Source: Clonostachys chloroleuca (lineage: Eukaryota; Ascomycota; Sordariomycetes; Hypocreales; Bionectriaceae). Taken from it: 64,000 nucleotides of DNA. The notes under the pieces are model-generated. The model ran no database searches and was not told where the DNA came from. It saw nothing but the letters and a program-made list of their open reading frames with translations. A program made the translations under genes and the position numbers. Each line of letters begins with the position of its first letter. The first letter of the stretch is position 1. The stretch is from positions 6,820,001 through 6,884,000 of the forward strand of contig JBANAY010000003.1 in the NCBI GenBank assembly GCA_037952775.1, read 5' to 3'. Positions 56,301 to 64,000 of this stretch are shown here, in pieces.

Positions 56301-59300
56301 TCAAGTACAGCTGTTCAACCGACTCACATGAGCCTGGGAAAGTTGGTAATGGAGATCTCGGATACCAAGAATGCACTGTCGAAGCAAGCCTCGAGCATCC
56401 ATGAGTCTCTTCGTGCTGGAGAAGCATGTTATTCATGGCTGTGGGTGGGCGGTCTCTGGGCTAGCGTAACACCTGTAGCCCTGCTCGAGTTGCTCCAGAG
56501 AGATACCCGTGCGCATTTGCGACCAGAGATGCTGGCCGGCGTTGTATCGTACGGATTGCTTATTACCAAACTTCAGAGGCTATTACGGATACAAGATGCC
56601 ATGTACTGCAACCACAAGCAACGGCTTGATGAAGAGTACACCAACCAGCCGCATACGAACTGGAGTCCGATGGAATTCCCTGAGTGGCTCCTATTGGAGA
56701 TTGATAATGATATATTGATCCGAAGGTCTCAGGTTGATGTTGCTCGCGCAATCATCTCTCCTGCCTCTGGTAATAATTCAGTACTGCAGATGAACATGGG
56801 ACAAGGTAATTATGGGAAATCAGTATGTACTTGATGAGCGGTTTACTAACTGCCTCATCTAGGCAAGACGTCTTGCATCTTACCGATGGCAGCGGCCATT
56901 CTGGCCAACAAACAAGAGCTTTGCAGAATTATTGTTCCTAGGTATTATGATCCTTTGCATTGATAGGCTTGGCTTTGAAATCATAGCTTTTCTAATTCAT
57001 TTAATCCATTTTAGGGCACTTTTGCACCAAACGGCGCAGGTGATTCAATCCCGTCTAAGCAGATTGATCGGGCGAGTTGTCACCCATATTCCATTCTCTC
57101 GAAGGACTCCCACCAGGGCGCAATTTCTAGGGCACTTCTGTGAGATCCATGAGAACGCTTTAGCGTGTGGTGGAATCATGCTATGCCTGCCGGAGCACAT
57201 CCTCTCGTTCAAGCTCAGTGGCCTCCAGCGCCTTTCTGATGGCAAACTTGACGAGGCAGAGCATATGATAAACATTCAACAGTGGCTGAATGAGTCATGC
57301 CGGGATATTCTCGACGAATCTGACTTCATGCTGGCGCCAAGAGTCCAGCTCATATATCCCAGCGGGCCGCAGACCATTGTCGACGGCCATCCTTATCGCT
57401 GGCAGATCACGGAAGAGATTTTGTCCCTTGTTGAGAATCATGTTTCCTATCTCCAGCTCGAATATTCGGATGGCCTACATATAGTTCGACGGCATCAGGC
57501 ATTTCCTATCCTTCACTTTCTTCACACTGAAGTTCAAGACGCTCTGAATAGTCTCCTGATTGATGATATCTGCAACGGGCGCCTATCCACTGTTGAGTTG
57601 AAAGTTCCAGGTTCAGAGGAAGCGCAGAGAGACTTGCGAGATGTTTTGACGCCCTCCGCAGGGCCATCATCGGATGTCTGGAAGAGGGCATGTCAGCATT
57701 TAGCAGACGACTTTGGCTATAACAAGCTGCTTCTCCTTCGCGGCCTTGTCTCGCAACGAATCCTTCTCCTTTGTTTATCGAAAAGGTGGAACGTGCAATT
57801 CGGCATAACACCAACTCGGCCCCCCATTGCCGTGCCTTTTGAGGCCAAAGGAATACCTTCCCAGACGGCGGAGTATGGCCACCCTGATACTGCAATAGTC
57901 CTCAAGTGTCTAGCATTCTATCAGACTGGTCTATCGGTAGCTCAGATAGAGCAAAGTCTCAAGTACATCGTCAAAATGGCCGATCCTAGTGTCGGGTTCG
58001 AGACTTGGATCCAGGACTGCAATGACCTCCCTGCAGCACTCCGGCATTGGAGTCTTATTAATGCTGATGACGTTGAACAAGTCTCGCAACTTTGGCAATA
58101 TCTTCGCTTTAACAGAAATGTGATTAACCAGTACATGAACACATTCGTCTTCCCCGCCCATGCAAAGCAGTTCAGCCTCAAACTCCAGGCGTCTGGATGG
58201 GATATCCCCTTGTACTCCAAGGATAAAATTACGAAGTCTCGAATGTCTAAACCAGATATCATCTCCTCAATTCAAGATAGGAATTTAACAACCGGATTCA
58301 GCGGGACTAATGACAATAAACGCATTCTTCCGAGCAATATACGGCAGGAAGATTTGCCAAGCCTTCTTCAGACAAATGCCCAGGTCTTAAAATATCTGGT
58401 AGAGATCAGGAACCAGGAATGTCTCCTTGCTCAGGACAAGTATGGTCGCCAATTATCTGAGATTGACTTGCTGAAACTACTCCATTCGAAGGGGATTCGG
58501 GTGCTGATAGACAGTGGTGCGGTGAGTTAATAAAACGTCGGGAGTATTGATCAGTTCGACTTTACTAACAGACTTATTATATATAGTACATTTTAGAACG
58601 CGAAAACCACGAAATAGCCTCCGCCTGGCTTGAGGTTGACTTCTTGGCCCAGGCGGTTGTGTACTTTGGTAAAAACAGCCAGATTATGGTTCGAGCTCGA
58701 TCTCTTAAAAACCCCATGCCTCTTCTAGCCAGTCCCTTCGCCAGTGATCTCAAAGACTGCCTTGTGTACATTGATGAAGCTCATACGCGAGGGACTGATT
58801 TGAAATTACCTCTTTCTGCTAAAGGAGCATTGACTCTTGGTCTCGGCCAGACGAAGGATCATACTGTTCAAGGTGAGTTTAATGTTTCGTTCATCTCAAA
58901 GTAATACAATGTTTATCATCGTGATTTCGCAGGTGCCATGAGACTCAGACAACTTGGTTCGACTCAATCAATCGCATTTGTGGCCCCTCCAGAGGTTTAC
59001 AGAAGCATTATGAGCCTCGAGTCGCGGAACAAAACAGCCAACAAGGTCAACTCGATTGATGTAGTCCGATGGCTACTAGAGCAAAGTTGCAAGACCAACG
59101 ATCAGATGATGTCGCTTCATATATCCCAAGGGGTTGGCTATTGTCGCCGTACGAACGCATTATGGAAGACTACCAAGTCGCTGACGGATCGAGTTGAAAG
59201 GATCAGGCTTTTGAGGACCATCCGAGAGCAGGAAGACCAGACGCTTGAGCAGCTATATGGTCCAAGAGCTAATACTGAGGCCAATACGGAGCCGATTGAA

Positions 59301-60483
59301 ACAAAATCCTTGCGCCTCAAGTCCGTTCTGTCTCGAATTGCAGAAAAAAGAGCCACACTCTCGAAGGAGACGGCATCCGGGGATAGCACAGCCTTTCAAG
59401 AGGTGGAGCAAGAGCGAGAGGTAGAATTTGAAGTGGAACAAGTCCGGGAAAGACAACGGCCAGAAAAACTGCAGGCTCTTGCCTTTCCTGGTGTGAGTGA
59501 ACAACTTGTGCAGTTTGTCAGGAATGGAGACCTTCCAGATGCCAGTACGATCGTTCAAGCCTTTGCCTACATTGGTAATACGGTAATAGGGAAGAAATAT
59601 GACGTCCGGGAGACTTCGTCCCAGCTGTTCGTCTCCAAGCAGTTCACCAAGACGGTTGCCTCTGGTGGCTCTAATACAAATAAGGGACTTGTGGTGAGTC
59701 AGATGGTCTTCTGAACCAGCGGGTATGGTACTAACCATACAACAGCGTCCGGTCGAATGGATTTTGTGGTGTCCTAACAGAGACACGGGTATCATCATCA
59801 TACCCGAAGAAGCCGAACTCCTTCTCCCAGTGCTGCGAGGCGAAAAACAACCAATTGTCTGGTTGTTGAGCTACTCCGCCCCATTAACAAGATACATGTG
59901 TATATTCAACAGGTTGAATTTTTTTACAGTGCCCTCTCCGCCCAACCGAGAATTCAAGGTTCCTCGATGGATGACATTGGAGGTTGGAATTGTTTCTGCA
60001 CGTCTCTACTTTGGATGGCTTGAATATAAGGGGCTGCTAGCTTGGTTAGGAATGGCCAAGGGTGCCAAGGGTGAAGAGATCGCCAGTCAATGCGGCGGAC
60101 TGTATCCTGCAGAGGCAAGGAAATTTTTGCTCGATTGGCTGAGCCACTGTCACAACACTTTCAACATTCTTCATACTCCAGTCGGTTTTGTGGCACAAGG
60201 CAAGGAGCTACGCCATGATCACTCATTCTTCGGTGCCTCTTCACTGGATGAAGCTGATGTGGCGGCCGCTGCCCAGGAAAATGGCGCTGTTTCATCCAAG
60301 CGCGTGGGCAAGGGCCTGGACGGCGCCCTTGACGATGATAGCGATGACGATAGCGATTGGGGAATTCAGCAGGGTGATCAGGGAGAGGATGAGAGCTCTG
60401 CTGAGGAGGATTCTGACGAAATGGATGTGGACGACAGCGAGGAGAGCACGGGCGATGAGATGAGAATTGATGATGAATTTTGA
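50399..60483 (+). CDS. Giant DUF3638/DUF3645-type protein, 3236 aa
   Basis: Seven exons, join(50399..50757,50825..56805,56863..56941,57015..58521,58587..58872,58933..59693,59746..60483), total 9711 nt with all phases closing; exon 2 alone is about 6 kb. It matches the very long fungal proteins annotated DUF6606-DUF3638-DUF3645 and sometimes labelled ubiquitinyl hydrolase; that label is not supported by anything I can see. Around residue 2110 there is a helicase-like start: NMGQGKTSCILPMAAAILA (Walker A), RIIVPRALLHQTAQV and ILDESDFML. Later come YFGKNSQIMVRARS and the DEAH-type box CLVYIDEAHTRGTDLKLP. A coiled-coil region (EVEQEREVEFEVEQVRERQRPEKLQ) follows, and the C-terminal 70 residues are extremely acidic (DDDSDDDSDWG, EEDSDEMDVDD). 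No membrane segment is apparent. It is probably a cytosolic or nuclear ATPase-like protein of unknown role. Confidence 0.9.
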
Positions 60484-63400
60484 TATGTTGGCTAAAGATC
60501 TTGGCCACAATAGTCCTGTTTGCATTGGCGGAGTTAAACTTGGTAAAAGTCTGTAATTTTGTTTGAATCAAATGTTGGAAATTGTACTATGGCTGGACCC
60601 CGCGCTTGACTGTCTGATTGATCTGCGCTAACAAGTGCAAGGAATGACTCTTTGCAGACTTGTGATGTGCTCTTACAATGTTACGGATTGTGTTGCACTA
60701 CGGATGAACTGCTGGGAATCATTTAATCTGATGTGGGGGTCGACAACAATTGAGCGAAAATGTACGTTTTTCTCTTCCTCTTCTTCTATGCTTCAGAAGC
60801 GCGCTCTTCGGGGCCCCACTGTCAAATTTCATCCAGTGGCTGAGGCATCGACTTTCAGGTGAAGTACTTGATTGAGGCTTGTCGTTGAAGCAGAGTAGCT
60901 GGCGGCAATGATTGTCACGTGGCTGGCGGTCCTGGAGTCACCACGTGACGAGCCAAAAGAGAAAAAAAAAAACGTCTGCGCGCCCCAGCTTTTGGAGAAG
61001 AGATGGAGATGGGGTAGGTGCGGAGAGGCAGGGCATGCCGGATTCTGATTTCGCATGGTCAAGATGTGGGAGGAGATTACATTGAGGGCCTGCCTGCATG
61101 GACATTTCCCAGTTCGGGTGGTATAATCTATTTCGTCGTGGACCAACTACCGGCCGACCCAAACACGGCTGTCTGTCGCGGTGCTGCTCCGAGTGAACCC
61201 AGCCCACGTGTTTCCTCTCACGTATTTTCGATCAGTGGCTCGGCATCATTGAGGCTGTATTCGCACTGCATTTGGAAATAACTTTACTCGCTCGCGTGTC
61301 AACCGTGGGCATGCAGAGGGTGGCAGAAACTTTGGCGCGAATCCAGCAGGCTGGGCGCTGGAGAGTAGACACAGGTAGGTACTAAGGTGGAATCTCTGGA
61401 TTGCACGTGGCCAGCTGGCCTCATTCTTGGATGGCGACAGAAAAAATGCATGAGTAATCGTTCCGTCGCCTTGTAGGCATTTAAGCTCAGATGAAGCGAC
61501 CAGGAAGAGGGAACCGCCGCTGCGGAGAATAAAACCATGCACTGATGATCCACGCGCTGCCATCGCTGCATAATATAATAAGCTTAATGAAATGCACATC
61601 GCATCTTGGCATAAACAGAAGAGACACCAAACCTACCTCAAGCGTCGGTCCTTGTTTTATCCGCTATATTTCCAGCCTAGACCAATGTAAATAAATTGAT
61701 TAAAAAATACCAACACATAAGTCAAAGGCTATAGAAAATCTTTATTTCTTTATTCCAAAGTCTGGGTAATTTGGCCGCAGTACATGGCTCAAAAAGATTC
61801 TTCTGTTATGTCACCCACTTGAGGCCTCAATGCCAGAAGCCCAGGCCTGCCAGAAGCACAGGTCTGGCTGCCTTCAGGGCTGGCCCACTGTAATAGGTGC
61901 CCTCACAGAAACTGGAGACTGCGCTAGTGCTGATTAGGAAAACAATCTCAGTGGGTTTCGGCTAATCCCAAATGATCGAGTTCTCCACTTTACTTCTTCA
62001 CGATTGCCAGTTAGTGGTCCCTGAGTTGGACACCAGCGGCAGCGCCCGGCCACTAGGAACAGAGTGCAGTAGCAGCCGTAGCGCAATTGAGGCCAGACAC
62101 CCAGCTGAGGCACGCAGCCCGTCGTCTTGGACGGGCAGAGCACTTAGGCACCGTCCAGCTCCATGGCCGTGGAGTGGGAGTGGGCGTCGGAACTCGCTGG
62201 TTGGTGGCATGGGCATGGGCATGGGCGTCGGAATTCGCCAGTCTACCGTCTTGGCTGCTGCCGCCGATCATTCTCAAGGACCCTGCGGTGATGTTCTCTC
62301 TGTGCTGATGCTGGATCAAGATGCCTTGGCACCAGAGGGCTGACGATGGCTGACGATGGCTGTCTCAGGCTTGCGAGCCACCAGAGGGACGCTCTCGGGC
62401 TGATTGGTCCCTACATGCACCATGCGAACAGCAGCAGCCCTAGCCGCCTTCGTATCACCTCCTGGTGTCCCCGCTGAGCTGGCTGCCTTCTGTTCTCCAG
62501 CAAACATGCAAACCATATCGTCTGTTGCTCCTGATGGATACGAGGCGTTGACGTAGGGGGCGCGTTCCCACAGCTTCCGATGACTCACTCGTGATCTCTG
62601 CTGCCAGTGTACGGCATGCACCCCAGCTCTGGCACCACACCCACATCCCACGGACAGCTGGTGGAGTGCATCAACGCAAACCCATGCAGCCCGTCAACGT
62701 GGGGGAGATCTGAATCTCTTCTCATGGCCTGAGTCTCTGCTCATGGCCAGAACCTCTGCTCTGGCCCAGGGCTCCCCTCACTCGGGGGAGATACCCGCTT
62801 GCCACTCCAACCCCTTTCTGCCAAATTCCAACATTGTGGCATTTGATGCCGATTATCGAGCCATCCTGTTGGCTCTCTCGCGGTAACCTCACACTCTTAC
62901 GGCGCTTTAGGCGGGACATCTCAGAGCCTACTGCCAGACCCAACTGCGAGCAGCACCTCAGCCCCCCGGATGCCTCCTGTTCCCCGCCCTACGTCTGATA
63001 ATCCGCACCTCATTTGATTGTTCGGAAGCTCAGAGCGAGCTAGATAATACGCAGCAACGCGCTAGACCCCACCGCGGTTTGAGCCACAACGACGCTCAAG
63101 AAAAGCAAAGACGGGGAGGTTACACAGCATCGGTCATATGCGCCGTCTCGCCAGATACACCGTGTGTGCGTGCGAGGCGTTCAGGAGCGCTCATTCCAGG
63201 CCACAGACCAAACATCCCCAGACCTCACCTCGTAGACACACAGGCGGGATGCAGACACTGAAGCGAGGCAGCTCAGGTAGTTGAATCCATGGCCCCCTTT
63301 GCACTTGATATTGACGTGAGCTTCTGACTTTGCGCTCTGAACCCTTTTCACGCCGGCACAGTGCCCATATCTGGTGACTTTGTCATGGCCCCATGCCCGT

Positions 63401-63700
63401 CGCTGCCTCAGGACAATGTGATATATCACTCCCAGCTCGCCGCGGCCTTCGCCAACAATCCGCACTTCCTCCCACAGCGCCAAATTGAGCCGGAATGCGG
63501 TCCCCTATCGTTCTCTTCCCATTTCTTAGTCCTTCTAGCATTCTAGAAGGGCCACCCCTCCGCTGGGAGGCTCGAATGACTGGCTACGACTTCACCATGC
63601 CTTTCAGCCAGTCGTCTGAGCGCTCCCATCCCCGTCACATGCCCTGCTTTGGTCGGCGGCCAACAACGCATGGCGGATTGAGGGCACGTACGGTCCGTCT
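60484..63700. other. Long gene-free stretch
   Basis: About 3.2 kb with only short, domain-less open frames on both strands. 61650-61760 is AT-rich; 61950-63700 is GC-richer with local repetition. At 62173-62237 there are tandem GGGCAT/GTGGGA units and a duplicated GGGCGTCGGAAYTCGC, and near 62342 a short tandem of GATGGCTGAC. No terminal inverted repeat, coding domain or RNA gene is recognisable. It may hold rapidly evolving or non-coding sequence. Confidence 0.45.
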
Positions 63701-63720
63701 AAGGTGCAGCTAGCTTGGTG

Positions 63721-63880
63721 ACGTAGGCACGGACGACCTCATGCGACGCCCATATATACCAAGCCTCCCACCTTGGACTCTTCTCGATCTTCCCTTCCTC
63801 CATATCCTGCATCGTTACTTCCTCTCATATCTGCATCTTTCCTCCTCCTATATCCTGCATCAAGAAACGTTATGAGCAAC
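63721..63880 (+). promoter_or_regulatory. Possible promoter/5' leader of a gene beyond the right edge
   Basis: A TATA-like CATATATACC lies at 63751-63760. It is followed by a CT-rich stretch with three imperfect units of about 21 bp resembling CTTCCTCCATATCCTGCATC, at about 63793-63812, 63818-63838 and 63841-63861. The pattern resembles a fungal core promoter and pyrimidine-rich leader reading rightward. No start codon with a good frame is seen before the window ends. Confidence 0.3.
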
Positions 63881-64000
63881 AGCAACTTTTGGTCTGAGTG
63901 AGGGCTTTGGCGTAGGTGGCAGGATCTATCTCGCCAGCTAGATAAAGTGTCACCAACCCAAGCATTTACATGCCGTCTACGCGCCCAATACCTAGCCAAC

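Overview
The window reads as nuclear DNA of a filamentous ascomycete, most likely a Sordariomycete (perhaps Hypocreales; inference). Most genes have short introns of about 50-75 bp with GTRNGT donors, CTAAC-like branch points and YAG acceptors. The gene content is typical of Pezizomycotina: Zn2Cys6 regulators, 12- and 14-helix MFS transporters, a PTH11-like membrane protein, a DUF7730-type protein and a 3236-residue DUF3638/DUF3645-type giant protein. Exon joins were built by eye and tested by reading frame and family motifs. No search could be run.

Region 1 (1-14 kb) looks like a nitrogen-scavenging neighbourhood. A Zn2Cys6 regulator runs off the left edge. A stand-alone allophanate hydrolase C-terminal domain converges on a 729-residue fusion of an isochorismatase-fold (biuret-hydrolase-like) domain with an allophanate-hydrolase-type amidase. 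A 2-oxoglutarate/Fe(II) oxygenase and an NCS1 nucleobase/ureide permease are divergent across a GATA-bearing promoter. A PLP aminotransferase, an AKR7-like reductase and a damaged two-unit 3-hydroxyisobutyrate-dehydrogenase-like gene follow. The proposal that imported N-heterocycle or ureide is cut to biuret or allophanate and then to ammonia and CO2 is inference.

Region 2 (14.6-20 kb) has a rearrangement scar: a 5'-truncated transcription factor and a 5'-truncated MFS transporter abut head to head. A Q-rich EF-hand-like protein and a small membrane protein follow.

Region 3 (21-37 kb) holds a Zn2Cys6 regulator converging on a DHA2 efflux pump, an FAD monooxygenase behind a co-directional Dal5-type transporter, a PTH11-like gene with two frame breaks, and a DUF7730-like gene.

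Region 4 (37.7-48.1 kb) is accessory in character. It holds a superfamily-1 helicase pseudogene whose Walker A lysine codon is a stop, a relic of a second helicase copy, an orphan gene, two collinear but inverted 5' leaders carrying repeated hairpin motifs, and a near-complete pogo/Tc1-mariner element with matching terminal inverted repeats and a TA duplication.

Region 5 (48.4-64 kb) holds a secreted lipase, the giant DUF3638-type gene over about 10 kb, and about 3.5 kb without a convincing gene.
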